From NCBI GenBank assembly GCA_024220525.1, contig JAMYWO010000001.1, forward strand, positions 456,195 to 520,194: a stretch of DNA of 64,000 nt, read 5' to 3'. Below, in pieces: positions 44,480 through 57,701 of this stretch (position 1 is the first letter of the stretch; each line of letters starts with the position of its first letter). The notes under the pieces were generated by a model that had not been told where the DNA came from, searched no databases, and saw only the letters and a list, made by a program, of their open reading frames with translations. The position numbers and the translations under genes are program-made. The stretch comes from Cochliopodium minus (Eukaryota; Discosea; Himatismenida; Cochliopodiidae).

Positions 44480-46121
44480 TTAGTTGACTTGTTCGTAATT
44501 ATTTCCTCCACCACTTTTGTTAGAATAATATCTGTAACCCATAACAATACCAAAACCAACTAAAGCAAGACCAATAACGAAGAACATACCACCAACAAAA
44601 GAAGCAGCTCTGTTTTAAGAAAAATATTAATGGAAAAATTAAAAAATTAAGTTTATTAACCTGAAACTTGATCCTAAATTTTTACAAGTATGGGTTAAGA
44701 GGCAAGAGGTATCAGTAGAATCACCTCCATAACAAGAAGCAGTAGCTTCACACCAACCACAACCACTTGCACGGGTGCAGTAACCACAATCAGTCAAAGT
44801 TTTACATACACTGGTACATTGTCCAACTTGGTTATTCAAACATTGAGAAGAAGCTTGGCAAGATCTAAAATTATTAAAAAAAAAAGAGTTAATAATTTAT
44901 ATATCTTTTTTTTTTATTTTTTATTTTTTATTTTTTTACCCGGTGTTATTTTGGACACACCAGTTGCAACCCCATTGTCCGTTACAAGTTTGGCAGTCAA
45001 CAGTAGAACTACAGTTAGGGCATTGATTAACTGGTTTGAGGCAGGTTGTTGCGGAAGTGTCTTCACCTAAAAAACAAAAAAAATTAAAATAAATCATTTA
45101 AAAAATTAAAAATTAATAATGAAAAGTTAAATCATTTAAAATAAAAAAATCATTTAAAAAATTAAAAAAGAAAATTTCATCATTTTTTAAATGAAAAGTT
45201 TTGAAAATTTTTGTTTACAAGTATTTCTTTCGGGACACCAAGTACATTTGGTGTCACCCAAGCACTTTTGGCAGTGAAGGTTTGTTCTGCAATCACAGGA
45301 GTGGCTGATCAAGCAGTCTGCTGGTACGTTGGTTGCACTGGAGCAAGTTTGACTGTTCTCGCACCAGACGCATGATGGGGTTTGGTTGCATCCGTTACAT
45401 GATGTTTGTTTGGTGCAATCTATATTGTTTTTTTTTTTTAAAATATATATTTAGCACCTTTGTAAAAGAAAAATAAAAAGTTATCTTTCAAAATGAATGA
45501 TACATTAATTGAAAATTGTAATTGAATATTTATGTTAATTAAATGCATAATACAATATTTATGAATGAGTTTTGATTATTTTGAAATTATCAAAATTATG
45601 AGTTTTATTATTTATATGTTCATCTTCTCACATTTCCTTTATTTTTTTTTGTGTTGAATTTTCTTTTGATATTCAAGAGGTTGATAGAAATAATATATTA
45701 AAAATTTGCTTTATTTTTATAAAATTGAGAATGTTGGAAGATAATAATTGGGATGAGGTAAATGAAAAATAATATCTGATGAATAATTTATTCAATGCTT
45801 TATGAATTATAAATGCATAAATAGAAATATGTTGTAAATTTTGTTTATAGTCTTCATAAATACTTTTATTAAAGATGAAATCTTGTTTAATTTAGTATAT
45901 TTACCAGGGCATGAATCATTTCCATAATACCATCCTACCAAGCATAATCCATTTGATGGACCACTGTAACTTCCAGTTTGGCAAATGCCAGTTGCATAAC
46001 AATACCCACAATTTGGAGCTGCAGAACATGCAGTACAATTATTGTTCAAAGTAGAGCATTGAGCATAGATAGATTGAATAAATATTAATGATATGAAGAC
46101 AAATAAGAGATGTTTAACCAT
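44480..46121 (-). CDS. PSI-like cysteine-rich type I membrane protein
   Basis: Five exons (46121-45905, 45419-45219, 45066-44940, 44864-44661, 44609-44480) join in frame to 292 residues. There is a signal peptide (MVKHLLFVFISLIFIQSIYA). About four to five cysteine-rich modules of PSI/plexin-repeat type follow, each with a CxxCxxxxxCxWC-like core (CSAAPNCGYC, CNQTPSCVWC, CQTCNGQWGCNWC, CGYCTRASGCGWC). A membrane helix (GGMFFVIGLALVGFGIVMGY) and a short polar tail complete it. PSI modules are disulfide-rich spacers in extracellular receptors. The intron after exon 1 is unusually long here (about 485 nt). Cell-surface or endolysosomal location is inferred. Confidence 0.8.
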
Positions 46122-46456
46122 TTTATTTTATATAAATATTATAAATTTTATAAAATAATATTTTTTCAAACAAAATATGCTGAAATAAAAAAAGAAAAAG
46201 AATAAGAATTATTTGAGAAGAAAAAAATGATGGTCCAAACAAAGTGAATGGAATTTGAAGAATGTCTTCATTATAGTGGAAGGAAAAGCCACTATCCAAA
46301 TCTGAAAATTTTTTTCTATTCTTCGAAACAATCAGTGAAAAGATTTGGATTGATTCGAATTAGTTGTAAATTTAAAAAGCTAAGCGAACTTTATGAAAAT
46401 AAAAAAAATTGAGATAATAAAAATTTTAATTAAAAAAAAAAGGAATTAATATCATT
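46122..46456. other. Intergenic region between two minus-strand genes
   Basis: AT-rich spacer upstream of the PSI-like gene and downstream of CCDC22. Nothing recognised. Confidence 0.5.
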
Positions 46457-49146
46457 TTAAAGATTAAGCTGGAGCATGATTTTGGAGTTTTCTTCCTTTA
46501 CTTGAGAAAGATCAGATTCTACCTGGCCAACATCTAGATCTTTGGTTCTCTCGGTCAACTGATCAATCTTGATCTCCAACTCCAAAGACTCGTTTCTGAC
46601 GTTACCAGTTTGAGAAACAAGCTCAGTGAGGGTGTTGAACTTTTCGTTCATGTCCACCAAGTACTTGTAAGCTTGTTTGGCAGTCATATCTTTTTTAGCA
46701 TCCTTTAAAGAAAAAAAATTAATAATTAAATAGAAATGAAATAAAAAATGAAAATAAATTTAATAAATAAAAAAATGAAATAAATTTAATAAATAAATTT
46801 AATAAAAATTTAATAAATTTACCTTAAATATTAGTTCGTCAGTTACTGAAAAGGATCTGTTGAGTTTATCGGTGATTTTGGAGATCTCTTTCTTGAGTTC
46901 CTTCGTGTCAGTGAGGATCTTGTCGATTTCGAGTTTTTGCTTTTTGACGTTCTTGACGATCTCCAAAATTCTTTCGGTGTACATGGTTCTGGTTTTGTCT
47001 TTAGGAACTTTTTTGTATTGTTCCAACAATTGTCTTTTCAAAAAAAAAAAAAAATCAAAAAAAAAAAATAAATTAGAAAATGATATATATTAAAAATAAT
47101 TATCTTTTCAGAAAAAGAAAAGAATGATTAACAAAAAACAAATTAACGTTTCGTAGAAAGAAATAATACTTTAAATAAAATTTACCTGTATTTTTGATCT
47201 TTTTGTTGGACATCGGTTCTCAACTTTTCCATTTGCTCTCTCAACTCCTTGATCTTGTTGAGTTTTTCTTTGGCGTCCTTCTTACGGTCCGCAAATTTGG
47301 AGCGGAGTTCACGGTATTGGTTGATCAATTTGGTACGCACTATTTCCCACTCTTTGGCAAGTATCATCATCTTTTCCGAGTTAGCTAAAATAAGAAAACA
47401 AATTTAAATGAAAATTTCTTTGAAAAAAGAACAAAAGAATATAAATTAAATAAAAAAAATAAATAAAAAAATCAAAAAAAATTTAAATAATACATTGGGA
47501 GATGTCTTGGAGCTTAAGAATGTTATTTGCAGCATCTGGTAAAAGATCAATCACCGCTTTTTTGACCAAAAACTCGTCTTTGAGCAAAGAAGTCTTGTTT
47601 CCTTCAGTGATCTTGTCAGCCTCGATTTGCCTGAACTTGTTGATGAAACCCTCCATCTCTTGCTTGATTTTGTTGATGGCGTCCAACATTTGTTGCAATC
47701 TGTTGTCGTATTGCTCGAGTGTTTGTCTTCTCTTCTCCTCTTGCTCTTCTTCTGTCTCTCCTGAAAAAAAAAAATTATTAAAGTTCTTATTAATACTTTT
47801 ATAATGTAAATTAGTTATAAAATATAAAAGAGAAATCTAAATTTTTTTTTTTGTATATCATTTCAAATTAAAGTTTATTTAATTTTATTTTATTTTCCAA
47901 AATGTGAAATTTTTTTAAAATTTATTTTATTTTAAAAAATCATTTTATCCAAATTTTATTTACCTTTTTTCCCAGAGGTTGTTCTGTCTTGCAATTCTAC
48001 TTGACGGGAGAATCTGGTTTCCATCTTTCCTTTACGCAAAGATTGGGTGAAGAAATGGACATTGGGATCAAAAGAAGAAAGAGCGTTTTGAAGAGAGTTT
48101 GCCATAGAGTTTCTCAATGAAGCCAACTTCTTTTGTTTGTACTCACCAGGTGTCATCCCTCCTGACAATTGCGCATTGATGATCTCTTCTCTTTCTTGTT
48201 CCTCCACTACTTTAGAGGTGTTCATCTCGATCACAGATGGGATGATCAAGCTTCTTTGTGGGGGTTGTTGAGTGATAAATGGTAAAATCTAATTTAATAA
48301 AGATGAAAGGTGAGATAAATTATTCATTGCTTAAAAATAATTTTTATAACGATAATAATAAGATGAAAGACAAATATTTTTATAATTCCTTATTCTTTAT
48401 TCATTTTCGAAAATTTTTCTTACATCTCTGACATAGTTTTGTTGTGGCTTGAAATTTTGAGATGGTGGAAGATATCCAGTGTTCAATTTTGAAGTGATGA
48501 AAGGATTGGAATGTTCATAGTTTCTTCTGAATGTATTGAAGAAGGGAGGAAGCCATATCTCTTGATTCAATGTATTCAATTCGGAGCTAATCGAATCAAA
48601 TAAAATAGTTTCTCCTTTGTTGAATTTGGGATCTTCTTTTGTTGTCTTGACATGTTCATTGAACCAAATGAATAATTTTCTGGCCAATTTTTCTTCAGGA
48701 TAGATGAAATGAGACGAGGTAATCTCTTCCTCAAATCCCAATTTCTAATTTTTAAAAAGAGGAAAGGTTAAAGAAATTGGAGAAGAATATTCAAAAATAT
48801 AAATTATATTCAAATTTAGGATCAAATATTTCTTATTTGTAAATAGATTCTTTATTTGATCATAATAATTCCATAATACTAAAACCAACTTTTTCAGATT
48901 TTATTTTATTTCATATTTTACCTTTACTGCTTCTGCCACTTTTTGACAAACTGGGATTTGAGATGGTTTTTTATCAGGCAACTTTGAATTGAAGACAATA
49001 TTGGAATCCATTGCTCTTACACATTTTACCACTGCTGAATAAAATAATTGAGGGGTTATTCCTGACAATGATTTTTGTTCTTCGGGCATTTCAACACCCA
49101 ATTCTCTCAATAAAATCAAAATGATATCATCTACATTCTCATCCAT
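46457..49146 (-). CDS. CCDC22: CCDC22 homolog (Commander/CCC complex subunit)
   Basis: Seven exons (49146-48922, 48744-48424, 48288-47964, 47760-47494, 47384-47186, 47033-46823, 46702-46457) join in frame to 597 residues, close to the roughly 627 of human CCDC22. The N-terminus is the NN-CH-type domain (DDIILILLRELGVEMPEEQK). Diagnostic C-terminal coiled-coil blocks follow: AVIDLLPDAANNILKLQ, then TERILEIVKNVKKQKLEIDK, ILTDTKELKKEISKITDKLN, FSVTDELIFKDAKKD and AYKYLVDM. Family knowledge: CCDC22 pairs with CCDC93 and COMMD proteins in Commander, which recycles endosomal cargo. ATG at 49146 was chosen; the in-frame codon at 49161 is TTG. With spastizin and the longin protein, three endolysosomal trafficking genes lie in this window, without evidence of co-regulation. 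Confidence 0.93.
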
Positions 49147-49335
49147 TTTGCAAAATATCAAATTTTTTTTTTTTTTATTTTCTCACAATCTGATCAAATC
49201 ATAAGATGCATTAACATTCTTGTAAATATAATTCATCCTTTTTTGTCTTAAATTAATTTGTTTGTGAATTCTAGGAAGAAAGAAATTGAATGATATTAAA
49301 GAAATAAAAAAAATTAAAAAATAAAAAAAAGCAAA

Positions 49336-51274
49336 ATGTCATTTTGCAATTCAAATCATTCAACAATTTCAAAAAAGAATGGAGAAATTTTAACATTTGG
49401 AACAAGTAAAATTCAAAGATATTTTAAATTAATTTATTTTAAAACTAATTTCCCTTTTGAAAAAGACAAATATTGTGAACTCGGAATGTCTTTGAAAGAT
49501 GATATATTGATCCCATTATTATTAATCAAAGAATCAACAAATGTAAAAATGATAGCATCATCAAAACATTCGTTGATATTAAAATCAAATGGACAATTGC
49601 TTACATATGGATTTAATAAGGTAAAATCTTTTCTTGCAAATTTTTATTTAAATTTATAAAAAAAGTATGGACAACTTGGTTTGGGAGATAAAGAGAACAG
49701 AGATAAACCAGTGATTCTAATGGAAGATCCTTCAATTAAATTTGTATCAGCAGGTCATTCTCATTCATTTGTTTTTAAAGAAAATGGAGAATTGTTAGCA
49801 TTTGGGAGAAACGTAAACTAATTTGTTTTTTAATAATATTTTAAATAAATTAAAAATCATAGGATTTTGGTAAAGAAGACATTTTCAATAAATTAAATTT
49901 AACTATTAATTGAAGGGCAAATTGGTAAATCATTTCATTTATAATTTTTTTTTATTATTTTTATTATTTATTTTTAATAGGTTTGAATGTTAGTTCTCAA
50001 ATAATTCCCGAAGTTTTGATGGTCGACAATACCGTAATTTCTGTAAGTTGTGGGGCTCACCATTCGATAATTTTGAAAAGTAATGGAGACGTATTGGTGA
50101 TGGGTAAGAATTTAAATCTTTAAAATCCTCTGATTCTTTAATTTTGGTATTTTTATAGGACAAAATCAGTTTGGACAATGTAAAAGAATTTTTTTTTTTT
50201 TAAAAAATTAAAATTTATACAAAAAATGTTTAAAGTGGGATTAGGAGATCTAGAAAACAGAAGTACACCCACTTTATTAATGAATGATAAAGACATCAAA
50301 AGTATTTCTTGTGGGGAAAGTTTTTCTGTGATTTACAATGGTATGGGAGTGTTTGTGTTTGGGAATAACAGTTCTGGTCAATTAGGTAATCATTTTTCAA
50401 AAACTCCTTATCTCTTTGGATTAATGGTAAAAAATTTTGAGGATTGGGAAATACTTTGCCTGTCAATAAACCTACTCTATTAATGGAAGATAAAAACATC
50501 AAACAAATTGTTTGTGGTTCCAAACATACACTTGTAAAAATTTAAAATTATTTTGTTCATATTTTTTTACAAAATAAAATTATTCATTTTGTAGATTTTA
50601 AAATTCAATGGAGATTTGTTTGGTTTTGGAATGGTTAATTTTTAATTGTCGAATAGAAATAAATTTATTTTAAATTTTAAAAAGGAAAAGTTTGGTCAAT
50701 TAGGTACAAAATCTAAAATATATACATATTTTTTTAATTTTTAAAAACTTTTTAATTTTTAAAAACTATTTAAAAAAGGGTTGGGAACATCTAATAGTTA
50801 TAAGACTACTCCTCAGCTTATAATGAATGACCCATCCATAATAAAAATTGCAGCTGGTTCATCACATTCCTTTTTATTGAACGAAAAGGGGGAATTATAC
50901 GGATTTGGTAAAACAAATTTAAAAAATTTTATTTTAAATTTATTTTAAATTTTTTTTTTTACAGGGTAAGGATATATTTTCAATTTATAGATGTTTTTTA
51001 AAGGAGATAACACTCTACTAGTTCTTCTTTAATGGGGCAATTAGGACTTGGAAGTAGCAAAGAATATTTTTCCCCAAAATTATTGATGACAGATCTTTCA
51101 ATAGATATCATTGTTGGAGGTGAAAGCACCTACATGTGGTCTCCTGAAAATCACATTTATCATTCTAGAAAATTCAAGAAAAATATCAAAACTTTCTTGT
51201 TGAGTTTAAAAGGAACTAGAATTAAAGTTCCAAAATTTGTTTTGTTTGGAATAATTAAGTATATTGATTATTAA
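49336..51274 (+). CDS. RCC1-repeat protein, many small exons
   Basis: Starting at MSFCNSNHS, a chain of about a dozen short exons encodes six or seven RCC1-type blades: GEILTFGT, NKYGQLGLGDKENRDKPVIL, NGELLAFGRN, VISVSCGAHHSIILKSNGD, FGQLGLGDLENRSTPTLL, GVFVFGNNSSGQL, GDLFGFG, LGTSNSYKTTPQLI, GSSHSFLLNEKGELYGFG and LGLGSSKEYFSPKLL. RCC1 blades form a propeller used in Ran exchange factors and many other proteins; no chromatin-binding or catalytic loop identifies true RCC1. Intron 1 (about 49405-49465) is stop-free and in frame. The join before the last exon (about 50908-51030) does not close with ordinary splice sites unless a one-base exon is assumed. The tail (KVPKFVLFGIIKYIDY) is hydrophobic. 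Confidence 0.75.
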
Positions 51275-51459
51275 AATTATGAATTCTTATTATTTTTACT
51301 CTCCTTGATCATTGTTTTGAACATTCAAATTAATTAAGCTAAATTTTATTCTATGAATTATTTTATTGAGAAATCGAAATATTGAAAAATTGAAAAAAAT
51401 TAAAAAAAAAAAAATTGTTGTTATATTTTACAACAGACAAAATATTTTAAAGAATTTAA

Positions 51460-54400
51460 ATGAATCCCAGAAGATCTAAAAGAATTGCAAAGAAAAAAGA
51501 TCCTGAAAACAATGAAGAAATAAAGGAAATACCCAAGAAAAAGATGTACACCAAGAAAAAAAAGGAAACAAAAACAGTGCCAAAGAAAAATGATACCACC
51601 AAAAAGAATACAAAGGAGACTATATCGAAAAATATGAAAGATACACCACCAAAAAAATCGAGTACCATAAATTTGGGTAAATAAATACATTATAGAAAAA
51701 TATTTTTTATATAATTGACAAAGTGGATGATGAACCAATAAACAAGGGAAATATCAATAATGATTGGATATGCAATGATTGCAAATTTTTGAATGATTTC
51801 AAATCGGAAAAATGTGATGGATGTGGGAAAATTCAGAACATGATAAATGATAAATCTCAAATTCCCAATAATACCAATAATGAAACTCCAGTGAAAAAGA
51901 TAGACATAGATATCAACCCCAAGATAGATATCAAGCCAAATATAGAGAAAGATATCAAGCCCAAAATTGAGTTAAAGCCTAACATTGAGACTATCAAAGA
52001 TATCAAACCCCAAATCGAACATAAACCGAAGATAGACAAGGATATCAAGCCCAATATCTCGAACCCTTGGAATAATAGGATTCTAGATCTTTCAGATGAT
52101 GGAAATATGCAGGAGATGGCAAGAAATCTTCCAATGCCAAATTTAAATCTTAATAATGTAAAAAATGAAAATGGAATTCTGAATAATAACGTGAATATTG
52201 TCAAAAATGAAAAAGGAAATGGAAACATTAATAATTACAATAATAATGTGAATAATAACAATGTTAACAACAATAACAATTTGAATGTGAATAATAACAA
52301 TGTTAATAATAATGTTGATAACGTTAACAATAATAATGATAATCTTAATGTTGTCAACAATAATGTTATTGGCAACAACAATGTCAACAACCAAAGTCCA
52401 AATGACCAATCTTTTTTGGAATCGCTGCCACTCATCAACATCCAAAGAACACCCATCAACTATTTTGGCGGAACCAACGTCCAGTCCCCCGACGATTACG
52501 TAGCCTACTCCCCAGCCAACCCCGAAGAAAATTCTCTTCTCATCAACCCCGACTTGGAAATAATGTATATGCAACTGATGGACTTTGAAAACATGGAGTT
52601 GGCGGAAAATCCGAAACATCTTCAGAGCAAACTTTATGATTTTCAAAGGATGGGCTTGTTTTGGATGAAGAAGATGGAGGAGGGTCATGATGTTATTCTT
52701 GATCAGAACGATCTTGAAGAATACAAGAAAAAGAACGAGAACAGTCCTATCAATCAAAACAATGAAAGAAATCCCATAAAAAATCAAAAAATAAGAGGTA
52801 ACAATTTTTTATTTTAATAAACAATAATTTTTGGATGATAATTTTTTTGTAAATAGTTTTTTTTTAGAAATTTCCTTTTTTTTAGTATTATCAAAATTTT
52901 AAAATTAATATTTCAATAGGGGGTATTCTTGCTGATGAAATGGGTTTGGGAAAAACAATACAGACCATCTCTTTGATCTTGGAAAACCAGCCCAAATATA
53001 ACACTGAAGACAAGTCCCTCGATGTCATTCTCGACAAAATCTCCATCAAAAGAAGAAAATACAGAAAAGATCCAAACAGATCCACCACTCTGATCATTGC
53101 ACCACTCGTTCTTTTGGAGCAAGTAATAATTTTAAAAAAACTTGATTTTTTCATTAATTTTATTTTTACTTTTTATTATTGATAATTTTTACTTTAATAT
53201 TATTTTCTTATTGTTAAATTTTATTATTTAAAATTTTTTATTTTCATTAAAATATTATTTTTTATTTATTATTTTTTGATCTCTTAAATTTTAATTAGTG
53301 GAAAGAGGAGATTAAAAAACACAGTACGGATAAATATTTAAACGTGGTCATTTATCATGGCGCATCCAAAAAAGATCTGAAAGACAAAAGTAAGTTGATT
53401 TCTTATGACGTTGTGATCACAACTTATGGTTCCGTGGTGTCTGAATTCAAAGGTCCCTTAGATCCTAACAATGGAACTTTGTTTAAAATCACTTGGTTCA
53501 GAATAGTCCTTGATGAAGCTCATTATGTACATTTTTTTATATGCTTTTTTTATATTTTTTTATATTTTTTTTTTATTTGTTGATTATTATTTTTATTTTT
53601 ATTATTATTTTATTTTATTTATTATTTTATTTGTTTTTATTTGATTTTTTGATTTTTTGATTTTTTGATTTTTTGTATTTTTATTATTTATTTTTGATTT
53701 TTTATTTTATATTCAATTTATTTATTTTTATCATTATTTTTCTACAGATCAAAAATCCTTCATCAAAAAGTGCAAAGGCTTGCAAAGAGTTGAGGGCATA
53801 TAGAAGATGGTTTTTTAATTTCTCAATTTAAAATTTAATTTTAAAAAAATGATTACATTTTAAAAATATTAGGTGTTTGACAGGAACCCCAGTTCAAAAC
53901 AGATTAAGTAAAATTTTTTTTTAATTTTTTTTTATTTTTTCTACTTTTTTTTTAATATTTAAATATCAATTTTTTGATTTTAAAAGACGATTTGGCAACA
54001 CTTTTGGGCTTTATTAGACACCCTTTATTTAATGACAACAGTTGGTTCATAGTCAATGTAGAAAGAGCCATGAAAAATAAAAACGTGAAAGTAGCAGTAG
54101 CAAGATTGCAAGTAATTTACAGAACATTTTTCATCATATTTATTATTTTTTTTTTTCTTGATTTTTTTTAATTATTTTTTAAAATTTTTTACTTTATTTT
54201 TTTTCAATTTTTTTAATTTTTATGATTATTTTTTTTTTTAAATTTTTAATTATTTTTTTTAAAATTTAGACGGTTGTACACAACATAATTTTGAGAAGGA
54301 AAAAAGATTCTGTGATAAACGGTAAAAAAATCTTCGAGCTTCCACCTATTAAAAGGATCGATTATCAAATAACCCTTTCCCGGACGGAGCAGGGATTTTA

Positions 54401-57400
54401 TGAGATGATTCGTTGTGATGCAGAGAATGCCCTTTCTCAAATTACCAAATTCGAATTTAAGGAGTATTACTATGAGTTTTTGACCAAGTTGTTAAGTAAA
54501 AAAATTTTTTTTTTTAAAATATTTTTAAAGATTGGTTTTCAAGGCCTTTATTAATTTTAATTTTTAGATTTTTTTTTGAATTTATTTATTTTAAATTAAT
54601 CCATTTTCTTCAAATAATTTTTTTTACATAATTTAAAGTAAAATTAGTGAACTTTTATTGATTTTACATTAATACATTTTCTTGAAAATTATTTTTGTCT
54701 TTTAAAACTTAATTTTTTAAATTTTTAATTTGTTTTTAATTTGTTTTTAATTTTTTTTATCTTATTTCTTCGCATTTTTTTTTTGAAAAGGATTGAAACA
54801 GGCATGCAACCATCCTTACATGGTAGTATTCGGAAAGCTCAAAAAGCAGCTAAACAACCTGAAAATCTCGAAAAACTACCCCAGCATCGCCAACGAATTC
54901 AACAACATCTCCACCACCATCCAAAGGATCCTCAACAATCGTAATCTGTCGAGTGAGGAGTTAACGAAACAGTTGGGCAGAGTGAACAGGAAACGCTTGG
55001 TTTTGAATCGCGGGAATTTATGCAGCGTCTGCCTTGGTGAGATTGACACTCAGCCTGTCAGGGCTTCTTGTGGCCACAAGTTTTGTAGGCCTTGCATTGA
55101 GGATCATCTCGAACAAGAATCTAATTGTAAAACTTTTTTTTTTTTTTTATTTTTTTTTATTTGGCAATATTCTATTAAATTTACAATATTTTTTTTGTTT
55201 TATTCTAATTTTTTGGACAATATTTTATTTTTTATTCTTTATTTTTCATTTTTTATTTTTTTATTTTTTTTTGTTAAATTTATAATTTTTTTATTTGATA
55301 TTTAATAATCTATTTTGTTTTCTGTTAGGTCCAAGATGTAACAAAGAAATAAAAATTTCAACATTGAAAAACTTGACATACAATCAGCTGAGAGAAGAAG
55401 AGGGAGAAGAAGAAGAGGAAGAGGAAGAGGAAGAGGTAGAGGGAGAGGAAGTGGAAGAAAACAACACTAATCTGAACCAAAATGGGACAGTAGCCCGGAA
55501 CCTGTCCTCCCTCTTCGAAGGCGAAGAAGAAGACGAAGAAAATAACAGCAATAATGGAAACGGAAAGAGAAGGAGAAGGGATTCAAACAAAAGAAATAAA
55601 GTTTCTCCCAAAACGGAACTTTCCTCCAAAAGAGCCAAAAAAGAAACTCAAACTTCAGGTGGAAGCCAGACGAAGACGACAAACGTTCTCAACAAAGTCA
55701 ACATGACCATCGACTTGTTTAGCTTGGACAACATGGATGAAGAGCTCCCTTCTTTAAAGACTTTGACCGAGAAAAAATATCCGACAGAGAAGAAATCCCT
55801 CTTCAATAAACTCCGCTCTTTGGATAGTAATGGAGACAAAGGAGATGACAAAGAAGATGAGGATGATGAAAAAGAGGAGGAAGAAGACAGTTTTGGGATA
55901 GAAGGAGTGTTGAGGACGAAGAGCAATTCAGATTCTTCCAAAAAGAAGTTTCCTTCTTTGGACCTCACTGGTTCTATGGACCTCACTGACGAGTTCCTCA
56001 GCGTTCCCCTCCTCTTCAAAAAAGAGAATGCAAATAATCCAAAAGACAAAAATGGGAACTTCTTTTCCCCCTCTCCCTTTCAAACCAATAATAACAACAA
56101 TAACAATAATACTAACAATAACAACAACAATAATACTAACAATGATAACATTAATAATTTCAGCCATAGAAATAAGTTGAATGATGGTGGAAGTAATAAC
56201 GGGAGAGGAGACCAAAATGACGAGTCTTCTTCTGCTTTGAGGAACCGGATTCTTTCTCACCTGGATCCCTCTCAAATCTCTTCCACCCCTCAGTACCTCG
56301 ATGAAAATTTCCCTCAGCATACTCAAAACTTGACAGAAGAACAGATCATGGACCAACAGAACGACGAAGCCAACGACGAAGAGATTGAAAGGGAACTCGA
56401 AGAAGATATGCAGGATGAAAACAACCTCCTCATCCCCCTCGATAATAACAATAATAACAATAATAATAACAACAACAACAACAACACTAATAACGAAAAT
56501 AATAATAACAATAACAGTAACAATAACAGTAACAATAACACTAACACTAATAACAAACTCTTTAATATTGTTAATAACGAAAATAATGTTATTATAGAAA
56601 ACAATGTTAATAATGTTGTTAATAATAACAATAATGGGAATAATGTCGTCAATATTGTTAATAACAACAACGTTGTCAACCGATTTGTTAGGAATGAAGG
56701 CCCTCCTTTCGTTTCCAACAAGATGAACGAGCTCATCAGGAGCATCAAGGAGATGTTCGAGAAGGATCCTCTCAGAAAATGTAAAAAAAAAAGTTTAAAA
56801 AAAAATGATTAAAATAATTAAAAATTAAAATAATCAAAAATTAAAAAATTTGACTTTAGGCCTTGTTTTCAGTCAATACACAGATTGTTTGGATATGATA
56901 GAAAGTATTTTTGCGGATGAACCATTGTTGGAGGACGCTTACGAAAGGTTAGACGGGAAAATGAAGATTGGTGAAAAAAAGAGCGCCATCACTTGTTTTC
57001 GAAATGATCCCAAAATCAAGATCTTCCTCATTTCCTTGAAAGCTGGTGGTGTTGGTTTGAACTTGGTGGAAGCTTCTCGTGTTTACATAGTTGGTAAAAT
57101 AAAATTTTATTTTTTATTTTATTTTTATTTTATTTTTATTTTATTTTTTATTTTATTTTTATTTTATTTTTTTATTTTGTTTTTTGTATTTTTTATTTAA
57201 TTTTGTTTTTTTTATTAAGATCTTTGGTGGAACCCTGCTGTTGAAAACCAAGCAATAGACAGAATACACAGGTTTGGACAAACAAAGGATATAGACGTCA
57301 TCAAGTACATCACCAGAAACACAATTGAGGAGAAGATCCTCCTGATGCAAAAACAGAAACAAGATTTGGCTGATGGAGTTCTTGGAGACAAGGATGGTTT

Positions 57401-57500
57401 GGACTTTGGTACTCTCACTTATTCACAATTCAAGACTTTGTTTAGTACCAGTGCTTTGGAACAAACTGACGATGTTGATGTTAATATCAATTTGATTTAA
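51460..57500 (+). CDS. SNF2-family ATPase with RING finger (RAD5/RAD16/HLTF/ULS1 type)
   Basis: Twelve exons (51460-51676, 51724-52797, 52920-53122, 53299-53526, 53748-53809, 53873-53907, 53987-54111, 54270-54495, 54791-55126, 55329-56780, 56860-57093, 57220-57500) join in frame to 1,490 residues. Order: basic N-terminus; RanBP2-type zinc finger (WICNDCKFLNDFKSEKCDGC); DIKPKI-type repeats; Asn runs; helicase motif I ADEMGLGKT; motif II DEAH; motif III CLTGTPVQNRL; a C3HC4 RING (CSVCLGEI, CGHKFCRPC, CPRC). An acidic and poly-Asn insert of roughly 440 residues follows, then the C-lobe with LVFSQY, KAGGVGLNL and QAIDRIHRFGQT. Family knowledge: such enzymes remodel nucleosomes or clear proteins from DNA and act as ubiquitin or SUMO-targeted ligases in DNA-damage tolerance. 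No HIRAN domain was seen. Confidence 0.9.
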
Positions 57501-57701
57501 ATTCAAAAAATTTTCATTTTAATTTTTTGTATCTTTTCTTGATTTTTTGATTTAACAATAAAAATAATTTTTTAAAAACTTTGTTTTAAAGATTTAATTA
57601 TTTTGAACTTTTTTCTTAGAATCCAGTTATTACAGCAGAAAGAACCCAACTAAACAAATTTTTTTTAATTTTTTATTCAAAGAAAAAAAAAAGATTTGAT
57701 T

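Noticed and set aside
49990-50178. Minus-strand ORF over RCC1 exons
   Set aside because: RCC1 blade motifs on the plus strand explain the sequence.
52143-52787. Minus-strand 214-codon ORF rich in Ile and Val
   Set aside because: It is the complement of the poly-Asn region of the SNF2 gene.
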